Source: Chloroflexota bacterium
GTDB lineage: Bacteria; Chloroflexota; Dehalococcoidia; Lucifugimonadales; GCA-2722455
Length of the DNA stretch: 64,000 nt
NCBI GenBank assembly: GCA_002722455.1
Contig: PBMB01000002.1
Location: forward strand, 124,001-188,000
Direction of reading: 5' to 3'
Every line of letters begins with the position of its first letter. Within the stretch, counting starts at the first letter, position 1. Below are positions 25,422 to 33,841 of this stretch, piece after piece. The notes under the pieces are model-generated. The model worked only from the letters and a program-made list of their open reading frames with translations. It was not told the DNA's origin and did not search any database. The position numbers and the translations under genes were made by a program.

Positions 25422-25589
25422 TTATATTGACATTAAATTATTTTGATTTGACCAACCTTTTAACCATTCCCTATATAAGTCCCCTTTTTTGTCGTCTCTG
25501 AATGGATTAAAATATTTGCCATAACCTTGTGACCTTGTTAAAACCCCATCTTCGAAAGCTTTGTTTTTATCACTTGAAGCATATCTCAT
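25422..25589 (-). CDS. RMF-like small protein (55 aa), ribosome modulation factor family
   Basis: A 55-codon gene with a strong GGGAGG ribosome binding site. Exactly the length of E. coli ribosome modulation factor, with the same layout: a charged N-terminus, A-x-x-x-G (11-15), G-Y-x-x-Y-x-N-P-F (22-30) in place of the C-P-Y segment, and W-L-K-G-W (42-46) matching the conserved W-L-x-G-W of RMF. RMF/CrpP-fold proteins bind the 30S platform and promote 100S ribosome dimers in stationary phase. Another hibernation factor (HPF) is encoded at 57401. The assignment rests on pattern and length only. Confidence 0.6.
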   Translation of the reverse strand: MRYASSDKNKAFEDGVLTRSQGYGKYFNPFRDDKKGDLYREWLKGWSNQNNLMSI

Positions 25590-25641
25590 ATTACCCTCCC
25601 TTAACTTGGTAATGAAAATAATAACTTAATGTTACAATTCC

Positions 25642-25669
25642 ATTCTAGCTTTTTGTTAGAAAAAATCAA
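25642..25669 (-). promoter_or_regulatory. Sigma-70 promoter
   Basis: On the - strand TTGATT, 16-bp spacer, TAGAAT, upstream of the RMF-like gene. Confidence 0.6.
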
Positions 25670-25754
25670 GTCCTTATTTTTTGTCAAAAAATACTATAAA
25701 ACTATATAGAATAAGGGTTAGAAAGTGATTGATATATTAAAACAAATATTTTTA

Positions 25755-25783
25755 TTGAATATTTTTTTTGATTTTGTTATAAT
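25755..25783 (+). promoter_or_regulatory. Sigma-70 promoter
   Basis: TTGAAT, 17-bp spacer, TATAAT; upstream of the Pth2-like gene. Confidence 0.8.
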
Positions 25784-25811
25784 GAGGAAATTAATTTTGA
25801 GGTAAAAAAAG

Positions 25812-26549
25812 ATGAAAAAAGTTAAAATTTTCATAAGAACAGATTTAAAAACAAATAGTAATAAAAGAGTTCCAAATGGAAAATTAGCAGCTCAATCAGC
25901 TCATGCTTGTATGGCAGGTTTTCTATCACTTTTTAAAAGAACAGAAAATAAATTGATTCCATTAGAGGAAAATAAACCTTTAATTGAAGCTTTTTTAAAT
26001 AATAAAGTTGAAATTGAATATTTACCAATAAAAGAAAAAGATTTGGGATCTGTTATTGAAGAAGAAAATTTAATAAAAATTATTGACCAAGGAAGAACTG
26101 TTTTTAGAGAGCCAACATTAACAACAATGATTAAAATGCCAAAAGGATATACTTATAATCAATATGTTGATTGTGCTGCAGAACAAAATGAGAGATATAG
26201 AAGCAAACAGACAATAATAATTAATAAACCAGAAATAAAAGACAAATGGGAAATGTTTGAGGTAGTAACTGAGTCTTCAATGAAATCTTTATATTCTTTC
26301 TTAAATAAAGAGTTAGAGATTGAATTAAAAGATGAAGGTTTAAAAGCTTGGATATCTGGTGCATTTGCTAAAATAACTTTACAACCTGTTGATATAAAAA
26401 TTGAAGAATTGGAAAAAAGATTATTAAGTCAGACAGATCTAACTTTTGTAGTTACTAAAAAAGAAAACAAAATATCTTCAATTACAGTAAATCCTAATTT
26501 TGTTGAGATAGTAGATCAACATACAAAAGAAGGGTTAAGACTTGTTTAA
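25812..26549 (+). CDS. Pth2-type peptidyl-tRNA hydrolase (245 aa)
   Basis: N-terminus I-F-I-R-T-D-L then G-K-L-A-A-Q-S-A-H-A (23-32), the Pth2 signature helix with the conserved Lys and His, and later a D-x-G-R-T-x-F-R-E-P-T-L-T segment resembling the family's Gly/Arg/Thr stretch. Pth2 cleaves peptidyl-tRNA released from stalled ribosomes. Normal Pth2 proteins are about 115-125 residues; this one is twice that. The second half (L-K-A-W-I-S-G-A-F-A-K) may be a degenerate second domain. It has its own promoter and terminator. Confidence 0.75.
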   Translation: MKKVKIFIRTDLKTNSNKRVPNGKLAAQSAHACMAGFLSLFKRTENKLIPLEENKPLIEAFLNNKVEIEYLPIKEKDLGSVIEEENLIKIIDQGRTVFREPTLTTMIKMPKGYTYNQYVDCAAEQNERYRSKQTIIINKPEIKDKWEMFEVVTESSMKSLYSFLNKELEIELKDEGLKAWISGAFAKITLQPVDIKIEELEKRLLSQTDLTFVVTKKENKISSITVNPNFVEIVDQHTKEGLRLV

Positions 26550-26567
26550 GGTCACACAATAAAAAAA

Positions 26568-26592
26568 AAGCCACTTTCGAGTGGTTTTTTTT
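26568..26592 (+). terminator. Rho-independent terminator
   Basis: GCCACT-TTCG-AGTGGT (one G-U) followed by T-run. Confidence 0.85.
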
Positions 26593-26769
26593 ATTGACTA
26601 AATAAAAAAATAATAAAAAATAAAAAAATAAGGAATATTTTTTAAAGGAAAAACTTTGATAAATGCCAAAATAATAAAGAATAGTTTCAGCAAAAAGTAT
26701 TAAAAACATTGTTGAAATGTTAATAAAATGCTAAAATATTATTATATGTAGTAATGAAAGGGGTTACGT

Positions 26770-27054
26770 ATGAGAAAAGATCTAAAAGAAAAAATGGAAT
26801 ATTTAGGGTTCAAAGAAGTAAAAGAATGTAATGATTTTTTATTTGGGCTTAATGAGAATAATTTACTAATAAGGATTATGTATATAGATAGGTCTTACAA
26901 TGCAATAAATGTTAATCATTTAGAGCATATAGACGGTCATTCATATAGCTATTTTATAGATAAGATAAATACAGAAGAAGAATGCAACCTTGAGAGATAT
27001 TTTAAATTAAATAAAGAAGATTTAAGTTTTAAATCAAGATTAAAATTAAGTTAA
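26770..27054 (+). CDS. Hypothetical protein (94 aa)
   Basis: Not recognised. A small soluble protein starting at ATG 26770 behind AAAGGGG. Contains H-L-E-H-I-D-G-H in the middle (residues about 51-58), a cluster of three His that could bind metal. Monocistronic, convergent with the 27091 gene. Confidence 0.6.
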   Translation: MRKDLKEKMEYLGFKEVKECNDFLFGLNENNLLIRIMYIDRSYNAINVNHLEHIDGHSYSYFIDKINTEEECNLERYFKLNKEDLSFKSRLKLS

Positions 27055-27057
27055 AAA

Positions 27058-27083
27058 AAAGCTATCTTTCGATAGCTCTTTTT
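27058..27083. terminator. Bidirectional terminator
   Basis: GCTATC-TTTC-GATAGC flanked by A and T runs. Confidence 0.88.
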
Positions 27084-27090
27084 TCTTTTA

Positions 27091-27456
27091 TTACAGGTCG
27101 AACATTTCGTTTTCAACAGCCAGTTCGTCGTACTCTGGTTTTTCTGGTGCGCTTTGGAAAGCAACAATGTAAGCTTGAACTTCTTTACTGTTAGCAATAC
27201 GTTCTTTAACTTTACCTGAAACTTTTGCATTAGCACGAGTTAAATGCATGATTGCACCATGTGCAATTGCTGTATCTGCAAGTTCGTTACCGTGTTCGTC
27301 ACGAAAATCTTCCATAAAGTTATTGATACGACTCATCGCTGGACGGTTATCGACAGCAGAGCGAATGTAGCGGTTATGCGCCATTTGCAGATCTTTAACT
27401 TCTTTTGATTCAACACCAAGCTCTACAAGAATTTTAGTTAGTTTAGTTAGATTCAT
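27091..27456 (-). CDS. Hypothetical protein, codon-optimised (121 aa)
   Basis: Not recognised. A helical soluble protein. Its base composition differs visibly from its neighbours: many CGT/CGC arginine codons and GC-rich third positions, as in the dnaK and Thg1-like genes here, which suggests strong expression or different ancestry. GAGGATC ribosome binding site and a good promoter support it. The central region has H-G-N-E-L and I-A-H-G-A-I-M-H, but no catalytic motif can be claimed. Confidence 0.7.
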   Translation of the reverse strand: MNLTKLTKILVELGVESKEVKDLQMAHNRYIRSAVDNRPAMSRINNFMEDFRDEHGNELADTAIAHGAIMHLTRANAKVSGKVKERIANSKEVQAYIVAFQSAPEKPEYDELAVENEMFDL

Positions 27457-27514
27457 TATATGATCCTCTTTTAAGTTTTTTTCAAAGTTTTCAATTCTAG
27501 TTTAAGTTGTTTAA

Positions 27515-27544
27515 AATATATCATTTTTTGCATTTTTAAGTCAA
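27515..27544 (-). promoter_or_regulatory. Sigma-70 promoter
   Basis: On the - strand TTGACT, 18-bp spacer, TATATT; upstream of the codon-optimised gene. Confidence 0.7.
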
Positions 27545-27694
27545 TACTTTTTTATTTATTTTCATTCGAAAAGTGACAAAAGAAAGTGTTCCTTAACTTG
27601 TGATAAGAATATAACAAACAATTTAATACATTACCAGGGATAAAAATAAAAAAAATAGCATAAAAACTATCTTTTTATATAGAATAATCAACGG

Positions 27695-28696
27695 TTAACT
27701 TGAAAAATTTAAATCAATTAATTCTTTGTCTTCACTGTCAAGATTTAAAGGGTCAAGTCCTAAATCAGAATAAAAGTCTTGGATGTTAGAATTTTTAAAT
27801 TTAAAATTTAATAAGCAGAGATCCTTGCGATTATAAGTTAAAAGAAATGGTGTATATTTACAATTTAAGCTTTTCCCATTAATGTAATTTTCTTCAATGA
27901 TTGAGTTTCGTGAATAAGTTATTCTTGCGGGTTTATCTTTACGATGTAAATCAATTCCGTCTCTCCATTCTAAGATAAATTTATCTTTTTCTAAATTGAT
28001 AGAAGTGGGGAATCCATAATACTCTTCTGTTTCATGAACTCTTGTGTTTACTTTTAAAAAATCTAATGATAGAAAAGTAACAACGTTTAAAAAATATTCT
28101 TCATTGTAATTTTCATTTACAATATCTTTTGTTATTTTGAAATAGAAATCATTCATTAAATCATTTAGGTCAACATGTAATCTTTTTTTAACAGAAAGTT
28201 TATTGTCGCTATAATGAAAATAATTAAATCCTTCAGTAGTTTTATTATCTTTCAAAAAGAAGTATTCTGTATAATCAGGACTCAACTGTCTTATAAAACT
28301 TCCATTTTGACTAATTGTTGTTCTACCATTATGAAAGAAACCTTTAAGTATATAATTATTGTACATGTCTTTTATAGATATAGCAGGATTGCTTTCTCTA
28401 TGTATGAGTCCATTTTTAAACCAGACTCTAGTTTTAGTTGAATTTGAAAAACTAAGGTCATTATATTCATAAGCAGGTTTGTCATTATAAGAATGAAGTT
28501 TTCCATTTTTAAAATAAATCTTTTTTCTAATTCTGTTTTGAACTCTAAGTATAAATGCAGGTTTATTAGCTCTATCTATCTCACCGAAGGAGTTTAACCA
28601 ATATTCAATGCTTTTGTTTTGACCTAAATCTACAAGAACTTTTTTGTATAATTCTTTGTTTTCTATTATATTAAACGTTTTCTTTATAATTTCCAT
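27695..28696 (-). CDS. Protein with W/Y-x-N-G-x-x-H-x-x-x-x-P-A repeats (333 aa)
   Basis: Contains at least three related segments: Y-F-K-N-G-K-L-H-S-Y-N-D-K-P-A, W-F-K-N-G-L-I-H-R-E-S-N-P-A and W-R-D-G-I-D-L-H-R-K-D-K-P-A. Each is a two-strand MORN-like unit. Such NG..HR..PA repeats occur in large-virus and bacterial proteins of unknown role. No signal peptide or membrane span, so probably cytoplasmic. Monocistronic. Function unknown. Confidence 0.7.
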   Translation of the reverse strand: MEIIKKTFNIIENKELYKKVLVDLGQNKSIEYWLNSFGEIDRANKPAFILRVQNRIRKKIYFKNGKLHSYNDKPAYEYNDLSFSNSTKTRVWFKNGLIHRESNPAISIKDMYNNYILKGFFHNGRTTISQNGSFIRQLSPDYTEYFFLKDNKTTEGFNYFHYSDNKLSVKKRLHVDLNDLMNDFYFKITKDIVNENYNEEYFLNVVTFLSLDFLKVNTRVHETEEYYGFPTSINLEKDKFILEWRDGIDLHRKDKPARITYSRNSIIEENYINGKSLNCKYTPFLLTYNRKDLCLLNFKFKNSNIQDFYSDLGLDPLNLDSEDKELIDLNFSS

Positions 28697-28793
28697 ATTA
28701 AAAAATCCTAAATTAATATAATGAGTTTAGCGCAACTTTATAAAAAATCTAGATCTTAAAGCCAACTAAATATTATTATACACAAAAAATAAA

Positions 28794-28820
28794 AAAAAAT
28801 AGACAAAAGTCTATTTTTTA
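28794..28820. terminator. Rho-independent terminator
   Basis: AAAAAATAGAC-AAAA-GTCTATTTTTT; ends the 58-aa gene on the - strand. Confidence 0.82.
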
Positions 28821-28828
28821 AATTTTTG

Positions 28829-29005
28829 TTATCTAGGTAAAGAAAAGATACCAGATTTGTATACAAAATTGTTGTTAAAATTAGAAGTTATATCACCGAT
28901 AGTATCACTTTGCTTAACTGGTTCTTTGCTTTCATATAAGTTAGCAACAAAATTGTTTTTGTTTTTATTTTGACTGTTTTTTATTTTCTTAAATATTTTT
29001 TTCAT
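28829..29005 (-). CDS. Small Lys/Asn-rich protein (58 aa)
   Basis: A 58-codon gene with AGAGGATTT ribosome binding site, a promoter at 29042-29069 and a terminator right after the stop. The N-terminus is basic (MKKIFKKIKNSQNKNKNN), the rest polar. Not recognised. The complete expression signals make it credible although it is short. Confidence 0.65.
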   Translation of the reverse strand: MKKIFKKIKNSQNKNKNNFVANLYESKEPVKQSDTIGDITSNFNNNFVYKSGIFSLPR

Positions 29006-29041
29006 AAATCCTCTTTTTACACGAAATTAGCTTAGGTAATA

Positions 29042-29069
29042 AGTGTAGCAAAATTACATCAAAAGTCAA
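29042..29069 (-). promoter_or_regulatory. Sigma-70 promoter
   Basis: On the - strand TTGACT, 16-bp spacer, TACACT; upstream of the 58-aa gene. Confidence 0.65.
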
Positions 29070-29076
29070 GGTGTTT

Positions 29077-29101
29077 TACAAAAAAAGAGCATTTTTGTAA
29101 T
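29077..29101 (-). terminator. A/T-rich terminator
   Basis: TTACAAAAA/TTTTTGTAA arms around a short loop, after the 29106-29672 gene. Confidence 0.55.
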
Positions 29102-29105
29102 TTAA

Positions 29106-29672
29106 TTACAAAACAGGGGTTAATTTATTAATAAGAATCTTACTGTTGTATATCCATTTCAAAGGCTCAAAAACTTCTGAATCAATGTGTTGAGGTTCAT
29201 ATAGGTAAGCTCCTATTAAAATATTATCAACTTTACTACCATTAATAATTTCACCAAATTCATTTTCTTCATCTTCAATTAGATGTCTAATGAAAAAGTA
29301 AATAGTTCTATTTTGAGATTTACATTTTGTGAAAACTTCATTATATTTTTTCTTTGTAGCCATTAATCTTTGAATCTTTGGGTGCGTTTTTCCAATTTTT
29401 AAATCATCAAAATCTTGAATGTTTTTATATAGCAGCGTGTTTTCTTCAATATTAACTTGATGATAAATAATAGAAGTATTTCGGTCCATTTCAAGTTCAA
29501 TTTCAGCAAAGATAGGTATTTTATGTGCTTTATGCTCATAAAATGGGGTTGTAATCTCTAGTTGCTCTTGATCTTTTAAATACATAACATTACCAATGTA
29601 ATATTTCTTGCCTTTTTTTTCGAAAAATATCTTTTGACCAAAAATATCTTTTTCAATTGAAAACGTTGCCAT
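29106..29672 (-). CDS. Hypothetical protein (188 aa)
   Basis: Not recognised. Mixed alpha/beta soluble protein with a beta-rich N-terminal third (alternating hydrophobics, residues 1-75). Preceded by AAAGGAC and a TTGACC/TTTAAT promoter. Monocistronic. Confidence 0.65.
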   Translation of the reverse strand: MATFSIEKDIFGQKIFFEKKGKKYYIGNVMYLKDQEQLEITTPFYEHKAHKIPIFAEIELEMDRNTSIIYHQVNIEENTLLYKNIQDFDDLKIGKTHPKIQRLMATKKKYNEVFTKCKSQNRTIYFFIRHLIEDEENEFGEIINGSKVDNILIGAYLYEPQHIDSEVFEPLKWIYNSKILINKLTPVL

Positions 29673-29736
29673 GATTGTGTCCTTTTTGTTAGTCGTTTTA
29701 TCAGTAATTAAAGCATAAAATAAAAATTGGTCAATA

Positions 29737-29764
29737 AAAAAGAGAGTTCCAAAAACTCTCTTTT
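29737..29764 (-). terminator. Rho-independent terminator
   Basis: AAAAGAGAGTT-CCAAA-AACTCTCTTTT; ends the 29788 unit. Confidence 0.85.
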
Positions 29765-29787
29765 CTTTTCTTTTGTATTAATAAATA

Positions 29788-30807
29788 TTATGCAAAAATA
29801 TAATATTCTTCTTTATTATCACTTTCTGCAACAATATTTTTGTTGTATGTGAAAAATTCATATGTAAAGAACCCTGTAAGAAGAAGTACGTTTAAATAAT
29901 CTGCATTATCAAACATGATATTTAATGAAAATATAAAGAAAATAAATACAATTAAATGGCTGCAAACCTTAAGTCTTCTTTCTTTAAAGTCTTTTTCAAT
30001 AACATTAAGAACATGTTTATAATCCTTAAAAACAATAAATCTTCTAGACGTAATATTTGAAATATAATCATTTACAAATCGCATATAAAATAAAGCAAAT
30101 CCAAAACCAATAGAAACAACAGAAATAATGATAACTTTTTGAGTCATACTTCCTGAACGTAACACCTCTCGACTTTCTTTTGCAGATTTAAATTTAACAT
30201 ATGCTTTTCTTTCTTCTTCCGATAAAAAAGGATGACGCCCAATTAAATCTTTACTTAGATTAAGGGTCGGTAATTTTTCATTGTCTTTAAAATACAAATA
30301 TTCATGTTTTTCTGCTTCTGAAAGATTTGGGCTATTATTAATTTGTTCTCTTGATAAAGCTAATAATTTTTCATATTTTTCTTTCACTAAAAGAAATTCC
30401 GTTTTGTCTTTTTCTTCAATGTCTTTACTATCTTTTATTTGTTGTACAGACATGCTCAAGACAGGATCAAGAATTGCTTCGGATTCACCTTTAAATAATC
30501 CAGTATTAAAGTTAATTGCACCAATAATTAAGATTATTGCTTTAAAAATAAGACTTTCCTTCTTATTATAAGTATTAAAAACTTCTTTTGTAAAATCCCA
30601 AGGATTTTTGTACTCAGCATAACTATAAGCAAAAATATTGCTGAGTATGGAGATAAAAATAAAAACAGCAATGCCGTTAAAAAATAAATAAACAAAAAAA
30701 GAGCAAACAAGTAGCCATAAAAAAGAAGGAGAATATAAAAATTCTTTCCATTCATTTTCTGATGCATTCATTGTATCTTTTGTAATAGGTAAAAAGTTAT
30801 ATTTCAT
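29788..30807 (-). CDS. Multi-span membrane protein (339 aa)
   Basis: Four to six hydrophobic segments (about 26-58, 86-100, 222-245, 280-300, 305-322) flank a long charged region (105-215). That region contains L-S-E-A-E and L-S-E-E-E-R-K-A-Y motifs typical of helical linker repeats. Not recognised. Its start overlaps the end of the upstream gene by 11 nt, so the pair is translationally coupled. It differs from the array at the left end in having the charged region between spans. Confidence 0.7.
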   Translation of the reverse strand: MKYNFLPITKDTMNASENEWKEFLYSPSFLWLLVCSFFVYLFFNGIAVFIFISILSNIFAYSYAEYKNPWDFTKEVFNTYNKKESLIFKAIILIIGAINFNTGLFKGESEAILDPVLSMSVQQIKDSKDIEEKDKTEFLLVKEKYEKLLALSREQINNSPNLSEAEKHEYLYFKDNEKLPTLNLSKDLIGRHPFLSEEERKAYVKFKSAKESREVLRSGSMTQKVIIISVVSIGFGFALFYMRFVNDYISNITSRRFIVFKDYKHVLNVIEKDFKERRLKVCSHLIVFIFFIFSLNIMFDNADYLNVLLLTGFFTYEFFTYNKNIVAESDNKEEYYIFA

Positions 30808-31204
30808 TAATTTTTCCCAATCTAATCATTGTTGTATTTACAAGAGCATTTTTCAAAACAAACTCATTGTTTTCATTTAAAGAATATTTATCAATTTCTA
30901 AATCAATTTTATATCGTTCCAATTCAAAAGAAAAGATATATGATTCATTCTTAGATTTTATTTCAAAAAAATGAAATCCATTAAAATATTCTTTGTCGTT
31001 GATAAAAAAATTGAAACAAATGTTTTCAATTTTTAAAGGCTTACCTTTTTTTATATTTTTTACACTTTGCGTAAAATTTATTGAACTTAAATCACAATTT
31101 AAACAAATTTTATTTAAAGTAGGATATGCATCATTCCTATTGATAATCAACAACAAATGTTCTTTACACTTAAATTGAACAAATGATTTCATTTTTACGT
31201 CCAT
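30797..31204 (-). CDS. Hypothetical protein (135 aa)
   Basis: Not recognised. Probably a beta-rich cytoplasmic protein. A GAGGTAA ribosome binding site precedes the ATG. It overlaps the membrane protein downstream by 11 nt, suggesting a functional pair. Two Cys near residues 34-37 (I-C-L-N-C) could bind metal but there is no second pair. Confidence 0.65.
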   Translation of the reverse strand: MDVKMKSFVQFKCKEHLLLIINRNDAYPTLNKICLNCDLSSINFTQSVKNIKKGKPLKIENICFNFFINDKEYFNGFHFFEIKSKNESYIFSFELERYKIDLEIDKYSLNENNEFVLKNALVNTTMIRLGKINEI

Positions 31205-31377
31205 AAAAAATTTACCTCTATAAAAAATAATATAACCTTGGTAGAATACTATAAAAACAAATATTTTTCAAGAAAAAAAAACAAAAATAAAAGAAATGAC
31301 TTTATGGTTTTAACTAGAAAATTGTAATTTTTTTTAAGTAAAGATAACAAACAAAAAAAGTCAGATTACAATCTTTT

Positions 31378-32205
31378 TTATGATGAATATTTTGACTTAA
31401 ATTTTTTTAAAATTTTCAATTCTTTTTTATTAAATGTTTTCTCTGGTACATAGTTTTCAAAAGATTTATTTATAATTTTATCAAATGAAGTAATTATGTT
31501 TTTACTATGAGATTTAAACAAAATATAATTCTCTCGTTCTTCTAGATATGGTATAGAAAGAAACGAATCAGAATCAATAATAGAAATAAAAGAATTAAGA
31601 GATTTGGAGATATCTTTTATATTTAACTTAGCATCTTCTTCTCTTGTTAACATTAAATGAACCTTATTTTTAAATAGATACTTTACAAAAATTGAATTAT
31701 TCCAAGAAGAAAGAAGTTTCCTTTCTGATTCTGAAACAAAAGAGCTTTTGCAGATATTTTCTTCAAGTTTTTTAATTAATTTATCTTTTTCAATATCTAA
31801 AAGTTTTATTTTATCGTTGAAATCAAAATATAACTTACGATAAATATCTTTTTCAATCTCATCTTTATCATTAAAATAATTTTGATAAGTAGAAAGAATA
31901 ATGTCTTTACTTTTTATTATAAAATTAGAATAAATAATCAATAAATTTGAAACATAATGAGTATTGTTCTCATAGCAATTAAAGTCAATAATTTGATTGT
32001 CTATATTATCATTAAGTAATGAATATGTTGAGAATATAGAATCAAAAAAAGAATAAAAATAATTAAATGAATTTATTTTTGATTTTCTATATTTTTCAAG
32101 ATCCAACTTTGAAAAATATTTTTTTTTCTCTTCAAATGAAAGAATATTTACTTCAACACCGTTTAGAATTAAGACCTCTTTTTCCATTTGTTCTTTATTT
32201 ATCAT
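31378..32205 (-). CDS. Hypothetical protein (275 aa)
   Basis: Not recognised. Helical, Ser/Asn/Lys/Phe-rich soluble protein ending in a Lys/Ser-rich tail. Divergent from the 32280 gene with a short shared promoter region of about 75 bp. AAAGGAAA ribosome binding site. Confidence 0.65.
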   Translation of the reverse strand: MINKEQMEKEVLILNGVEVNILSFEEKKKYFSKLDLEKYRKSKINSFNYFYSFFDSIFSTYSLLNDNIDNQIIDFNCYENNTHYVSNLLIIYSNFIIKSKDIILSTYQNYFNDKDEIEKDIYRKLYFDFNDKIKLLDIEKDKLIKKLEENICKSSFVSESERKLLSSWNNSIFVKYLFKNKVHLMLTREEDAKLNIKDISKSLNSFISIIDSDSFLSIPYLEERENYILFKSHSKNIITSFDKIINKSFENYVPEKTFNKKELKILKKFKSKYSS

Positions 32206-32233
32206 TGACTTGATTTTCCTTTAATAAAAAAAA

Positions 32234-32242
32234 TGTTATAAT
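32234..32242 (+). promoter_or_regulatory. Extended -10 promoter
   Basis: TGTTATAAT upstream of the 32280 gene, in the divergent intergenic region. Confidence 0.5.
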
Positions 32243-32279
32243 GTTGACTATTATACTTTAAATAAAAAGGGTAAGCAAT

Positions 32280-33815
32280 ATGTCATCAGCAGAAAATGAA
32301 TCGATTAAAGATTTTTTAGCAAGTAAACAAAAAGAAATTGAAAAAAGACAGAATAAAAAATCTAAAGCAGAAGGATTTGGAGATTTTGTTGCTAATTTAA
32401 ATATCAAAAATAAAAATAATAAGTCTAGTGAAGATTACAGAAATTTAGCATATAAGACAATTTTTGCTACGGGTGGTTTATTAATTCTAGATCAAGCCTC
32501 TGGTTATAATCTTTTTGGTTCTACTGTTAGTAAAATTATTCCTAACATGAATAATATCGATAATACACTATCTCCTTTAAAGTCATTGTTAGAAGAAGAT
32601 AGAGTGAACCAAGGGTCAAACAAAGTAATGGCAAATGTTGCTGATTTTATTTATAATTCAGGTCAATCTCTCAAATCGGAGCAAATGTCTGAATTTGATA
32701 TAACTTTAATTAAATTAAGCATATCTTTTAATCAATACTTTGACACAAATGTAGTAGATTTTCATAAAGTTTTGGAATATTCAAAGATATTTGGGTCGCT
32801 GTCAATTGCAGCAGCAAGTTCTCATATGCTAAAAAACAGTAAGTTGGCAGAAGATATAGCGGCTTATTCAGAAGAAGGAACTGATTTAGCAATGAACGAA
32901 AGATTAAAATATGCAAAAAACCAAAATGCAGATGTTCAAACAGAATCCTTTATCAGAGGAACTTTATCAAAAACATTTAAAGAATTTAAAATAGAACAAT
33001 GGATGTCTAGTGTTGTAGGTGACATGATTAAGCATATAACAAGTCCTAAAAAATCAGCTCAAAAAACATGGTTAACATTAAATATAGGAAAAAATAATTT
33101 AAAATCTATGTTTACATTTGATATTGATAAAAAATCAGAATTAGAAGAAAAAAATCTAAGAATAAAAAAAGAAATAAAATCTCTTAAAATAAATGATTAC
33201 CAAGAATCCCTAGATGTTTTAAAAGAAGACGATTACTTTAATCAAAGACCTGACAGCTTTAGTCCACATAAGGAAATAGCGAATGCTTCAAAAAATGCTT
33301 ATGAGTCTGTATTAAAATCTAATATAAAGAATTCATTGTCTAAATCTCTTTTCGTATTGGGAGATAAAGACAAAACTAAGAAAGAAAAAGAAAAAGCATT
33401 AGATATATTAAATAAAATTTCGATATTAAATGAAAAAACAAAAAAGAATAACTTCAACGATTTTGAGATTTTATCAAAAATAGCAAAAACAGAAATAGAA
33501 AAAATTAAATATAATGCAAATCAATCTCAAAATCAGCTATGTAAAAATTTTAGAAATTTTGGAGTCGCAAGAAATTATGTAAACAATAGACAGGAAGAAT
33601 GGCTTAATTCTTTAACATTCAAACTTTCGGACGGAAATATTGACCATAAAAAAGATATTCCAGATAAAGTAAGTTTTGATAAAGTCTTTTTAGAAGTTAA
33701 TATTCCAAATGCAATGAAAGAAATTAAATCAAAAGAAGAATATAGTGATAAGTTATCACAAAAGTATGCAGAAGAAGAAAATAAAAAATCAAGAGCAAGA
33801 AGAAGAATGGTATAA
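32280..33815 (+). CDS. Large hypothetical protein (511 aa)
   Basis: Not recognised. N-terminal 50 residues are charged. A moderately hydrophobic segment at about 58-72 is followed by a helical core, then a long Lys/Glu/Asn-rich C-terminal half ending in an Arg-rich tail (S-R-A-R-R-R-M-V). The hydrophobic segments near 58-72 and 165-180 are not long enough to claim membrane insertion. AAAAGGG ribosome binding site and own terminator. Confidence 0.68.
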   Translation: MSSAENESIKDFLASKQKEIEKRQNKKSKAEGFGDFVANLNIKNKNNKSSEDYRNLAYKTIFATGGLLILDQASGYNLFGSTVSKIIPNMNNIDNTLSPLKSLLEEDRVNQGSNKVMANVADFIYNSGQSLKSEQMSEFDITLIKLSISFNQYFDTNVVDFHKVLEYSKIFGSLSIAAASSHMLKNSKLAEDIAAYSEEGTDLAMNERLKYAKNQNADVQTESFIRGTLSKTFKEFKIEQWMSSVVGDMIKHITSPKKSAQKTWLTLNIGKNNLKSMFTFDIDKKSELEEKNLRIKKEIKSLKINDYQESLDVLKEDDYFNQRPDSFSPHKEIANASKNAYESVLKSNIKNSLSKSLFVLGDKDKTKKEKEKALDILNKISILNEKTKKNNFNDFEILSKIAKTEIEKIKYNANQSQNQLCKNFRNFGVARNYVNNRQEEWLNSLTFKLSDGNIDHKKDIPDKVSFDKVFLEVNIPNAMKEIKSKEEYSDKLSQKYAEEENKKSRARRRMV

Positions 33816-33840
33816 AAAAGGACACTCTGTGTCCTTTTTT
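33814..33840. terminator. Bidirectional terminator
   Basis: AAAAAAGGACAC-TCT-GTGTCCTTTTTT between convergent genes. Confidence 0.9.
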
Positions 33841-33841
33841 C

